Assembly: GCA_016282555.1 (NCBI GenBank)
Contig: JAEEKU010000091.1
Location: forward strand, 1-10,147
Length of the DNA: 10,147 nucleotides
Reading direction: 5' to 3'
Source of the DNA: Methanomassiliicoccaceae archaeon
GTDB taxonomy: Archaea > Thermoplasmatota > Thermoplasmata > Methanomassiliicoccales > Methanomethylophilaceae
The translations under genes were made by a program, and so were the position numbers. Positions 1 to 5,912 of the stretch are shown piece after piece; position 1 is the stretch's first letter; every line of letters starts with the position of its first letter. The notes beneath the pieces were generated by a model. The model had not been told where the DNA came from and did not search any database. It worked only from the letters and a program-made list of their open reading frames with translations.

Positions 1-779
1 AGCTCGTAGTCGCCTACGGAACCTGCGCCTGCTTCGGAGGAAGCCCCGCTCTCGCCAACCTCGTCGCCAACGGAAAGGACGAGATTCTCGACTACGTCTA
101 CACCAAGACCCCCACCAGCGCCGCTTTCCAGGAAACCTACCACAAAGGCGCCCCGGTCATCCCCCAGCAGTCCTACCAGGCCCCCGAGGGAGAGCTCACT
201 CTTCCCGCCCTGTTCGACACTGTAAAGACTCTCGACCAGGTCATCGACGTCGATTACTACGTTCCCGGATGCCCGCCTCAGGCCGAGACCATCAGCCAGA
301 TGCTCAAAGCGGTCGCCGATTTCGTCTACAAGGGAGTCGCCCTGCCGCCTAAGGGAACCACCATCGGCATCACCACCAAGACTATGTGCGACGAGTGCCC
401 CAGGAAGAAGTCCAACGCGAGAATCACCGAATTCCTCGAGCCCTACCAGGTCAACATCAAAGAGGATGTCTGTCTCATGGATCAGGGAATCCTGTGCCTC
501 GGACCGTCCACCATCGGCGGATGCGGAGCCAGATGCACCAAGGTCGGACAGCCCTGCCGCGGATGCTACGGACCCACCGCCGAAGTGCAGGAACAGGGAG
601 CCAGCATGTTTACCGCAGTCGCTTCCCTGCTTCCGATCCTCGACGACGATCCCATCTGCGACGAGGAGAAGATCGTCAAGATCGTAAGCGAGATCAAAGA
701 TCCTCTCGGATACTTCTACGCATACACCCTCGGAAAGGCGCTCATTAAGAAAGCCGTCAAAGAGACAGGAGGTCAGTAA
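1..779 (+). CDS. mvhG: F420-non-reducing [NiFe] hydrogenase small subunit MvhG, 5' end cut off by window
   Basis: This is the electron-transfer small subunit of the cytoplasmic Mvh hydrogenase. It carries electrons from the MvhA [NiFe] site over iron-sulfur clusters towards MvhD and heterodisulfide reductase HdrABC. The frame is open from base 3 and yields 258 residues before TAA. The family is about 300 residues, so roughly 50 N-terminal residues, including the first cluster-binding CxxC, lie outside the window. Visible motifs are GTCACFGG at fragment residues 6-13, VPGCPPQ near residue 90, and a cysteine-rich C-terminal half (MCDECPRKK, then several Cys between about residues 158 and 188 ending in CRGCYGP) that binds further [4Fe-4S] clusters. 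The ATG at 300 is internal, not a start. The stop abuts the mvhA start, with AGGAGGT at 767-773 serving mvhA. Family assignment is firm. Mvh rather than F420-reducing Frh is inferred from the large-subunit partner and the absence of Frh genes. Confidence 0.93.
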   Translation, partial: LVVAYGTCACFGGSPALANLVANGKDEILDYVYTKTPTSAAFQETYHKGAPVIPQQSYQAPEGELTLPALFDTVKTLDQVIDVDYYVPGCPPQAETISQMLKAVADFVYKGVALPPKGTTIGITTKTMCDECPRKKSNARITEFLEPYQVNIKEDVCLMDQGILCLGPSTIGGCGARCTKVGQPCRGCYGPTAEVQEQGASMFTAVASLLPILDDDPICDEEKIVKIVSEIKDPLGYFYAYTLGKALIKKAVKETGGQ

Positions 780-2294
780 ATGGCCGGACCTATTATTTGG
801 GATGACAAAAAGAAAGTCAGCAGCAACCGTGTAACCGTCGATCCGATTACCCGTCTCGAGGGACACGGAAAGATAGAGATCTTCCTTGACGACAAGGGAG
901 ACGTGACCAACGCGTACTGGCAGGTTCCCGAGCTCAGAGGATTCGAGAGATTCTGCATCGGAAGGAGAGTCACGGAACTTAACCAGATCACAGCCAGGCT
1001 CTGCGGCGTGTGCCCCGGCGCCCACCACCTCGCATCCACCAAAGCTATCGACGGATGCTTCAACGCAAAGCCCACCCCCACCGCATACCACATCAGGGAC
1101 ACGTTCTACAACGCCCACTTCGTCCACAGCCACATCGCGCACTTCTACGCCCTCGCGGCTCCCGACTTCGTCTGCGGACCCGCCGCCCCCGCGGCTGAGA
1201 GGAACGTTCTCGGAGTCGTCGGACGCGTCGGTCTCGAGCTGGGAGGAGCAGTCCTCAAAGCCCGCGCCGAAGCCCAGGAGATTCAGGCGATCATCGGAGG
1301 AAAAGCCACCCACCCCGTCATGGGAGTTCCCGGCGGAGTGACCAGGACCGTCACCGAAGAGGAGAGGCAGAAGATGGTCGCGAACGCGAAAGACATGCTC
1401 GAGTTCGCCAAGACCTCCGTCAAAGTCTTCAAGGACGTCGTTTACGCCAACAAAGACTACATGGACATCGTTCTGAACCCCGATCTCTACTACCACGAGA
1501 CCTACCACATGGGTCTCGTCAACAGCAAAGGCCAGTTCGAGATCCACGACGGAAAGGTCAGGGTAGTCGATCAGAAAGGAAACGAGCACGATCTCTACGA
1601 CCCCAAGGACTACCTCGACCACATCGGAGAGGCCGTAGAACCCTGGTCCTACGAGAAGTTCCCCTACCTCAAGAAACCCGGATACAAGGGACTTGTGGAC
1701 GGACCCGACAGCGGTCTCTACAGGGCTACCCCCCTCTCCAGGCTGAACACCGCCAAAGAGATGCCCACCCCTCTCGCCCAGGACGCTCTGGCCGAGTACC
1801 GCGGCATCCTCAAGGACGCGGGAGTGACCGGCCCCTGCCAGCACACCCTCGTCACGCACTGGGCGAGAATCATCGAGCTCCTGTGCTGCGCCGAGAAATG
1901 TCTGCAGGACTGCGAAGACAAGGACGCCTTCAAAGGCGACTTCAAACAGACCGACCTGGTCCCCGGAGGACGCGGAGTCGGATGCGTCGAGGCGCCCCGC
2001 GGAACCCTCACTCACGACTACATTTGCGACGAGAACGGAATCGTTACCGCATGCAACATGGTCGTCGGTACCACCAACAACAACGGACCCATATGCATGG
2101 ACGTCGCGAAGATTGCGAAAGCCCTCATCCACAACTTCGAGGTATCCCCCGGACTCCTCAACATGTGCGAGATGGCGTTCAGAGCTTACGACCCCTGCAA
2201 CTCCTGTGCTACCCACAGCCTGCCCGGACAGATGCCCATCAAGGCAGTCATCAGGAACGCGGACGGCTCCGTCTACGACACCCTTTCCCGCTGA
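780..2294 (+). CDS. mvhA: F420-non-reducing [NiFe] hydrogenase large subunit MvhA
   Basis: Catalytic subunit of the Mvh hydrogenase. It splits H2 at a Ni-Fe centre and supplies electrons to the electron-bifurcating MvhADG-HdrABC complex that reduces ferredoxin and CoM-S-S-CoB. The 504-residue protein has the N-terminal PITRLEGHG motif (residues 22-30, Glu27 being the conserved proton-relay position), the L1 nickel-binding motif RLCGVCPGAHH (Cys75, Cys78), and the L2 motif DPCNSCATH near the end (Cys473, Cys476, His479). All four Ni ligands are cysteine, so this is not a selenocysteine enzyme. Twenty-five residues follow His479. In many hydrogenases such a tail is removed by a maturation protease, but whether that happens here cannot be read from sequence. 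The ATG follows the mvhG TAA directly and has a strong AGGAGGT six bases upstream. A terminator follows at once, so mvhA is the last gene of its operon and no mvhB polyferredoxin gene lies downstream. Confidence 0.95.
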   Translation: MAGPIIWDDKKKVSSNRVTVDPITRLEGHGKIEIFLDDKGDVTNAYWQVPELRGFERFCIGRRVTELNQITARLCGVCPGAHHLASTKAIDGCFNAKPTPTAYHIRDTFYNAHFVHSHIAHFYALAAPDFVCGPAAPAAERNVLGVVGRVGLELGGAVLKARAEAQEIQAIIGGKATHPVMGVPGGVTRTVTEEERQKMVANAKDMLEFAKTSVKVFKDVVYANKDYMDIVLNPDLYYHETYHMGLVNSKGQFEIHDGKVRVVDQKGNEHDLYDPKDYLDHIGEAVEPWSYEKFPYLKKPGYKGLVDGPDSGLYRATPLSRLNTAKEMPTPLAQDALAEYRGILKDAGVTGPCQHTLVTHWARIIELLCCAEKCLQDCEDKDAFKGDFKQTDLVPGGRGVGCVEAPRGTLTHDYICDENGIVTACNMVVGTTNNNGPICMDVAKIAKALIHNFEVSPGLLNMCEMAFRAYDPCNSCATHSLPGQMPIKAVIRNADGSVYDTLSR

Positions 2295-2304
2295 AAGGAT
2301 AAAC

Positions 2305-2335
2305 GAGGGGGAAACCCCCTCATCTTACTTTTTTT
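2305..2335 (+). terminator. Hairpin plus T-tract terminator after mvhA, possibly bidirectional
   Basis: A perfect 7-bp stem, GAGGGGG and CCCCCTC with an AAA loop (2305-2321), is followed by an uninterrupted run of seven T at 2329-2335. It begins 10 nt after the mvhA stop codon. The T-run touches the stop codon of the convergent metallophosphoesterase gene. On the minus strand the same hairpin is followed by a weaker pyrimidine-rich stretch, so it may end transcription from both sides. Archaeal RNA polymerase terminates mainly on the T-tract, and the stem may add stability. Confidence 0.8.
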
Positions 2336-3110
2336 ACTCTCTTACACGCGGATTCCCTTTCACGTATCCTTTCGTGATGAGATCGCGGCGCTTTCCCAGA
2401 TATACTCCGTCCAGGAGATAAAAATCCGCATCGTCGAAATCGATGAGCCCGCTTCCGAGCAGAGGGCCTATGGGCTCGGTATCGGCCGAGTTCATGGGCG
2501 ATCCCCCGAGCATCCTGTTGAATGCCGGGATCGTGATGTATCTTTCCGGAAGAACGGAGAAACCGGCTCCGGATTTTTCCTTGAAATTTCCTCTGATCCA
2601 GCAGGGTTCCGTGGTCGCTTTCCCGATTCCGTCGACGAACATCACCGCCGGATGATTATGGGCCATCACCAGCGTTCTGCAGGCCATGACGTCCTCCGAC
2701 GGCCATCTGTGCCCGTGCACGAGCCCTACGTCCCCTATGCGGAGTCCGGCGGCGGAATGAATCTTTACCGCGGGGGGAAGAAACTCTTCGATTCTGGTAT
2801 CGTGATTTCCTTTGACCACGTCTATTCTTTCGAACCTTTCCAAAAGCGACTCGAAGAAATCCGGAATCTCCGCATATTCCTGCTTGGTGGAACCCGGAAC
2901 GGAGTCTTTCACATCTCCGAGAACTATCAGCCTGCTGATATCGTCTCCCGCCGCTTCCAGAACGGATGCGAGCATATCTCCGGTGTGGGACGCCACCCTG
3001 AATCCTTTGGAGAAGAGATGGGATTCCAGCCCTATATGCAGATCCCCGATCACGAGGTACTCTCCGGAGCTCAGAGCGGGAACGCCGTAAACGGGCTGGA
3101 GCAGGGTCAT
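2334..3110 (-). CDS. SbcD-related archaeal metallophosphoesterase
   Basis: A calcineurin-like metallophosphoesterase of 258 residues, matching the small archaeal family described as a phosphoesterase related to SbcD/Mre11. The five metal-ligand blocks are all present in order: GDLHIG (Asp23, His25), LGDVKD (Asp66), KGNHD (Asn102, His103), VHGH (His132, His134) and MAHNHP (His151, His153). The enzyme should therefore be active with two metal ions, probably Mn2+. The substrate is unknown: it lacks the capping and nuclease regions of Mre11, and no Rad50 gene is adjacent, so DNA cleavage is not implied. The last 50 or so residues are acidic and less recognisable. Its ATG shares one base with the nnr stop (TGATG), so it is translationally coupled and forms the last gene of the srp19-nnr operon. 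It ends in TAA against the convergent mvhA terminator. Confidence 0.88.
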   Translation of the reverse strand: MTLLQPVYGVPALSSGEYLVIGDLHIGLESHLFSKGFRVASHTGDMLASVLEAAGDDISRLIVLGDVKDSVPGSTKQEYAEIPDFFESLLERFERIDVVKGNHDTRIEEFLPPAVKIHSAAGLRIGDVGLVHGHRWPSEDVMACRTLVMAHNHPAVMFVDGIGKATTEPCWIRGNFKEKSGAGFSVLPERYITIPAFNRMLGGSPMNSADTEPIGPLLGSGLIDFDDADFYLLDGVYLGKRRDLITKGYVKGNPRVRE

Positions 3111-4489
3111 CAGAGACCTTCGCGGAGCACGTCCGGAATGCGCTCTATAACGTCCGTAGCTATAAGCCCGTATGATTTCTCGGAAAACGCTTTGTCGCCG
3201 GCTTTTCCCGTTATATAAGCTCCGAGACAGGCCGCATCGAAAGCGGACATCCCCTTGGACAGCAGACCGGCGACCGCTCCGGCCAGAACGTCTCCGGTTC
3301 CCGCGCCGGTCATTCCCGGATTCCCGGTTTTGCTGACGCGGGTCTTTCCGCCGCCGGTTATGATATCCTCCGGACCTTTTTTCAGAATCACCGCGTTCAT
3401 AGCCAGAGACAGTTCCTCCGGGGTTCTCCCGTCCGCTATTCTCGCGAATTCGCCGGAGTGGGGGGTGAGAACCGCGGGAACTTTCATCCTCAGATCTTTA
3501 ACCGCGGAGATGCCGTCGGCGTCTATCACGACGGGAACGGAACAGGCGCGCACGAAGGCTCTGGCGGTTTTCAGCGTCTCTTCCGCATTTCCCAGCCCGG
3601 GCCCGATAAGAACTGCATCATAACCGGGCATCTCCTTGAGAAGAATATCCAGCGAATCGAGGGAAAGCGCGGCGTCGGGAAGCTTCGTCACCATGAAGAC
3701 CGGCGAAACCGACGCTATCTCTTTGCATACCGGATACGGAGCAAATATCCTCACGCTGTCGGCCCCCGTGCGCAGAGCAGAAAGAGCGGACATCGCCGGA
3801 GCTCCGAAATAGGGGCCGCCCCCGATGATCATAAGCTTTCCGTTGTTCCCTTTATGGCTGTCCCTGCGGGGAACCGGATATCTCAGCATATCTCCCGGGC
3901 CCACGACGGATGACGCTTCGGCGGGAATTCCGATATCAGCAACTATGATTTTCCCGCAGTTCGCTTCGGTCATCCCTGTTTTGACGTCGTGAAACGTGAC
4001 GGTCGCTTCCGGAACTACCGCGGTCTCCGTTCCGAATCCGGAAGGTATATCCGCGGAAACCACGGGCAGGCCGGAGTTTTTCGCATCGTTTATAAACTGA
4101 AGATAAGGCTCGCGTATATTCCCGGAAATTCCGGTGCCCAGAGCGCAGTCGACGATAAGATCGCATCCTTCGAAACTTTCTTTCCCGCCGTATATCTCGA
4201 CCGGACACTCCAGAAGGGAATATCTTTCGCGGGCGATATCCGAACGGATCTCCGAAGGCTTCTTCAGGAGAACTACTTTGATTTTTTTTGGATCCATTCT
4301 AAGCGCCGCGGCGAATCCGTCTCCGCCGTTGTTGCCGGTGCCGCATACGAAAACCACTCTGCATCCCGGATATTCCTTTTCTATGTAACCGGCGAGAGCG
4401 GCTCCGGCCATGTCCATCAGCACGGATACCGGCACCCCTAAAGCTTCGGAATTTCTGTCCAGAACCCGGGAATCCGTAAAGGAGATCAA
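3110..4489 (-). CDS. nnr: Bifunctional NAD(P)H-hydrate repair enzyme Nnr (epimerase plus ADP/ATP-dependent dehydratase)
   Basis: This enzyme repairs hydrated NADH and NADPH (NADHX/NADPHX). The N-terminal domain (about residues 1-205) is the YjeF-N epimerase that interconverts the R and S forms. The C-terminal domain (about 210-459) is the ribokinase-fold dehydratase that restores NAD(P)H at the cost of ADP or ATP. Visible epimerase motifs are LMDMAG (24-29), VCGTGNNGGDGFA (48-60), DCALGTGISG (114-123) and SADIPSG (145-151, with the catalytic-type Asp147). Visible dehydratase motifs are HKGNNGKLMIIGG (212-224), GPGLG (296-300), DADG (323-326), LTPHSGEF (341-348) and NPGMTGAGTGDVLAG (390-404), which forms the nucleotide and catalytic site. 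At 459 residues it is slightly compact for the fusion. The start is TTG; no ATG, GTG or other TTG lies between it and the upstream in-frame stop, and the LMDMAG block fixes the position within a few residues. It follows srp19 by 4 nt and overlaps the next gene by 1 nt. Confidence 0.93.
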   Translation of the reverse strand: MISFTDSRVLDRNSEALGVPVSVLMDMAGAALAGYIEKEYPGCRVVFVCGTGNNGGDGFAAALRMDPKKIKVVLLKKPSEIRSDIARERYSLLECPVEIYGGKESFEGCDLIVDCALGTGISGNIREPYLQFINDAKNSGLPVVSADIPSGFGTETAVVPEATVTFHDVKTGMTEANCGKIIVADIGIPAEASSVVGPGDMLRYPVPRRDSHKGNNGKLMIIGGGPYFGAPAMSALSALRTGADSVRIFAPYPVCKEIASVSPVFMVTKLPDAALSLDSLDILLKEMPGYDAVLIGPGLGNAEETLKTARAFVRACSVPVVIDADGISAVKDLRMKVPAVLTPHSGEFARIADGRTPEELSLAMNAVILKKGPEDIITGGGKTRVSKTGNPGMTGAGTGDVLAGAVAGLLSKGMSAFDAACLGAYITGKAGDKAFSEKSYGLIATDVIERIPDVLREGL

Positions 4490-4492
4490 AAA

Positions 4493-4500
4493 ATCACTTC
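4493..4500 (-). promoter_or_regulatory. Ribosome-binding site supporting the TTG start of nnr
   Basis: On the minus strand GAAGTGAT lies 3 nt before the TTG start codon of nnr. It differs by one base from GAGGTGAT, the complement of the conserved 16S rRNA 3' end. It overlaps the last sense codon and stop codon of srp19, so ribosomes finishing srp19 would be placed to start nnr. This supports TTG as the true start. Confidence 0.55.
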
Positions 4501-4787
4501 GAGTTCTTCACGAGAATCTTTCCGACTTCGTTCAGAAGCGCGGTCTTTTTGATTTTTCCCTTTTCGATCTTTACGCATCCGCGCTTGCGCCTGTGATCTT
4601 TAGGATAGCTTTTGTCGGAGAGAACCTCGTACTCCAGACCCAGTATTATCGCGGCTTTCGCTATTATATCCAGACTGGGATTCTCCACGCAGAGCGGCCG
4701 GGGCAGTCTCCTTCCCTCCGCCCTGGTGAGTCTGGAATCGAAATATTCCGGCCAAAGGGTGATGGCCACATCCGCATCGTATGCCAT
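4494..4787 (-). CDS. srp19: Signal recognition particle protein SRP19
   Basis: SRP19 binds helices 6 and 8 of archaeal 7S RNA and prepares it for SRP54, allowing co-translational targeting of membrane and secreted proteins. The 97-residue product shows the family signature LWPEYFDSRLTRAEGRRLP (residues 11-29), then NPSLDIIAKAA (36-46), the conserved SYP turn (60-62), RGCVKIEK (69-76) and KKTALLNEV (80-88). The basic C-terminus fits RNA binding. The family usually starts only two to four residues before the WP motif. The ATG used here adds about nine, and an internal GTG at residue 7 is a possible shorter start. No clear Shine-Dalgarno precedes the ATG, and the TATA-like box at 4864-4876 would give a leader of about 55-60 nt. 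It is the first gene of the srp19-nnr-phosphoesterase operon. Confidence 0.9.
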   Translation of the reverse strand: MAYDADVAITLWPEYFDSRLTRAEGRRLPRPLCVENPSLDIIAKAAIILGLEYEVLSDKSYPKDHRRKRGCVKIEKGKIKKTALLNEVGKILVKNSK

Positions 4788-4863
4788 GAACAGCCTGTAT
4801 CCGCCGCAGTAATAAGATTTTTCCGGAAGGCCTGTCTCCCCGGAAATGAATACGGCACGGGAA

Positions 4864-4876
4864 ATAAATATAAAAA
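4864..4876 (-). promoter_or_regulatory. TATA-box promoter of the srp19 operon
   Basis: The minus strand reads ATTTTTATATTTATTT around these positions, the most AT-rich stretch between the lipocalin-like gene and srp19 and a good match to an archaeal TATA box. With the usual spacing, transcription would begin near 4843-4847. The same T-rich stretch also forms the 3' side of the upstream gene's terminator, so the two functions overlap. Confidence 0.55.
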
Positions 4877-4901
4877 TAGCCGGGAAACCCCGGCCGGTTT
4901 C
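4865..4901 (-). terminator. Hairpin and T-rich terminator of the lipocalin-like gene
   Basis: On the minus strand a perfect 6-bp stem GAAACC/GGTTTC with a six-base GGCCGG loop (4884-4901) starts inside the stop codon of the upstream gene. It is followed by the T-rich run TATTTTTATATTTATTT. The position right after a stop codon and the T-rich tail suggest termination. Confidence 0.55.
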
Positions 4902-5319
4902 AGAGTTTTACCAGTTTGTACGAAGAGAAGATGATCTCCCCGCCGGTTCCGGTAATCTCTTCCCAGGGAGAAATTTCTTCTCCGAGAACCTCTCCCCTCG
5001 CTCCGGAATCGTACAGTATCTTTCCGTCCTCTTCTTTCCAGGGATACTTTTCATAAATCAGATAATCTTTGCCGCACCTCTCGAAGCCCTCCTCTTCGAC
5101 GAGTTCTTTGATTTCTTCCTCGGACATGTCGTCGGGGATCGGCATCGCCATGCATAACTCCCCGTCGTCCCTGAAGACCGCGACGCTGTTGTACAGAGCC
5201 TTATCCTCGATGCTGTCGTCGGCCATTATATCTTCCACGGTTCTCCAGACCTCGTTGAGATCGGAATCCAGAAGGCAAGCTTCTTTGATTTTCCAGACGC
5301 CGGATACATCTATCGTCAT
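4900..5319 (-). CDS. Small acidic lipocalin-like protein of unknown function
   Basis: Encodes 139 residues with no signal peptide or membrane segment, so cytoplasmic. It opens with DVSGVWKIKEA, which looks like the first strand of a lipocalin/FABP-type beta-barrel (a G-x-W motif). It contains VAVFRDDGELCMAM (residues 47-60), a helical acidic insert DDMSEEEIKELVEEEG (63-78), KYPWKEEDGKILYDSG (91-106), GEVLGEEISPWEEI (109-122) and a closing beta strand FSSYKLVKL. As far as I recall, similar short proteins annotated as lipocalin-like occur in gut Clostridia. If so, transfer between gut residents is possible, but this is inference. A longer reading from a TTG at 5376 is possible. I chose the ATG at 5319 because a TATA box centred at 5346 lies 27 nt upstream, giving a leaderless mRNA, and because the SGVW motif follows four residues in. 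No partner gene points to a function. Confidence 0.7.
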   Translation of the reverse strand: MTIDVSGVWKIKEACLLDSDLNEVWRTVEDIMADDSIEDKALYNSVAVFRDDGELCMAMPIPDDMSEEEIKELVEEEGFERCGKDYLIYEKYPWKEEDGKILYDSGARGEVLGEEISPWEEITGTGGEIIFSSYKLVKL

Positions 5320-5338
5320 GAAAGGAGAATGCATCTGC

Positions 5339-5349
5339 GGGGTTATAAA
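5339..5349 (-). promoter_or_regulatory. TATA-box promoter of the lipocalin-like gene
   Basis: The minus strand reads TTTATAACCCC here. The box centre is about 27 nt from the ATG at 5319, the spacing expected when transcription starts at the A of the start codon. The same 11 bases occur in the prf1 promoter at 9258-9268. Confidence 0.65.
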
Positions 5350-5354
5350 ATGCT

Positions 5355-5369
5355 CCCGGCCGGACCGGG
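5355..5369. repeat. Inverted repeat immediately upstream of a TATA box
   Basis: CCCGG and CCGGG arms of 5 bp flank a 5-base spacer. The element ends six bases before the TATA-box region of the lipocalin-like gene, where a regulator or BRE-binding contact could sit. The arms are short and GC-rich, so chance is possible in this genome. Confidence 0.35.
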
Positions 5370-5386
5370 AAATCAATAAAGTGGAT

Positions 5387-5401
5387 CCGTCCTGAAGACG
5401 G
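5387..5401 (-). terminator. Possible weak hairpin terminator after rps8e
   Basis: On the minus strand CCGTC and GACGG form a 5-bp stem with a five-base loop, about 30 nt after the rps8e stop codon. It is followed by ACTTTATTGATTT. A T-rich patch CATTTTA also lies just before it. No long T-tract is present, so this is a weak call. Confidence 0.3.
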
Positions 5402-5431
5402 TAAAATGTTTGAAAGACGGATTACTCAAGC

Positions 5432-5809
5432 TCAAAGCAGTACTGCGTTAATGGCGCCGTCCTGTCCGGGCCTGGAGGTAACGATGGCATCTCCTGCCTC
5501 GGTCGAGATCGTCGCGCCTTTGTTGATTATGTTACGCTGAACGTAGTTGGGGTCGGCAGGATTGGACTTGACGGTCAGAATCTTGAGTTTCCTGACTGTG
5601 TTGTTCTTCTTGTCGACGACGTTTGCATACTCTGCGCTGAGCATTCCAATCTTTACGCTTCCTCCGGCTCCGCGGTACTGCTTGAGGCGCTGCGCACCGA
5701 TTCTGGTGAACTGCTTCTCTCTGCCGATCTCGAACTTCCTCTTACCCTGGGAAGCGACGAACCTGCCGCCGGTGGGCTTTCTTTTGGATTTACCCTGCCA
5801 AAGTGCCAT
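5432..5809 (-). CDS. rps8e: 30S ribosomal protein S8e
   Basis: S8e is an archaeal and eukaryotic small-subunit ribosomal protein with no bacterial counterpart. The 125-residue product has the family's basic N-terminus (MALWQGKSKRKPTGGR, residues 1-16), the conserved KFEIGREKQFTRIG stretch (25-38), and a beta-rich core ending in NIINKGATISTEAGDAIVTSRPGQDGAINAVLL-type residues. The usual family length is about 120-130, so it is complete. The frame stays open upstream to 5989, but the 60 extra residues do not look like S8e and cross the divergent promoter region. The ATG at 5809 is therefore the start. A TATA box centred at 5842 lies 33 nt upstream, giving a very short leader. It is transcribed alone, divergently from the VWA gene. 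Confidence 0.95.
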   Translation of the reverse strand: MALWQGKSKRKPTGGRFVASQGKRKFEIGREKQFTRIGAQRLKQYRGAGGSVKIGMLSAEYANVVDKKNNTVRKLKILTVKSNPADPNYVQRNIINKGATISTEAGDAIVTSRPGQDGAINAVLL

Positions 5810-5837
5810 TGTAATCGTCCCTCTTAACAAGGTTCTG

Positions 5838-5846
5838 TATTTAAAT
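5838..5846 (-). promoter_or_regulatory. TATA-box promoter of rps8e
   Basis: The minus strand reads ATTTAAATA, centred about 33 nt before the S8e start codon. Transcription would begin near 5816, leaving a leader of only a few bases. The core is nearly palindromic, but the divergent gene has its own, better-spaced box at 5882-5888. Confidence 0.65.
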
Positions 5847-5881
5847 CTGTCTCCTTGAAAACGGCCGGCGGAGCAAGTGAA

Positions 5882-5888
5882 ATTATAT
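5882..5888 (+). promoter_or_regulatory. TATA-box promoter of the VWA/MoxR/LRR module
   Basis: ATTATAT preceded by the A-rich GTGAA, which fits the archaeal BRE-TATA pattern. The centre is 28 nt upstream of the ATG at 5913, the leaderless spacing. This argues against the upstream GTG at 5877, which would overlap the promoter itself. Confidence 0.65.
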
Positions 5889-5912
5889 CTTCCGCGGAAT
5901 ATACGCTCCCGG

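Noticed and set aside
466..748. Arg- and Pro-rich alternative frames in mvhG
   Set aside because: Frame shadows of a GC-rich coding sequence.
300..779. A 159-residue protein starting at ATG 300
   Set aside because: It is the C-terminal part of MvhG; the frame is open to the left edge with MvhG motifs.
780..2294. Possible pyrrolysine (TAG) or selenocysteine (TGA) readthrough in mvhA
   Set aside because: All nickel ligands are encoded as Cys and there is no in-frame stop before the natural end.
2652..3218. A 188-codon plus-strand open frame opposite the phosphoesterase
   Set aside because: The minus strand carries all metallophosphoesterase ligand motifs; the plus frame has none and crosses the nnr boundary.
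5877..5912. A GTG start for the VWA protein, 12 residues upstream
   Set aside because: It overlaps the TATA box that has correct spacing to the ATG at 5913.
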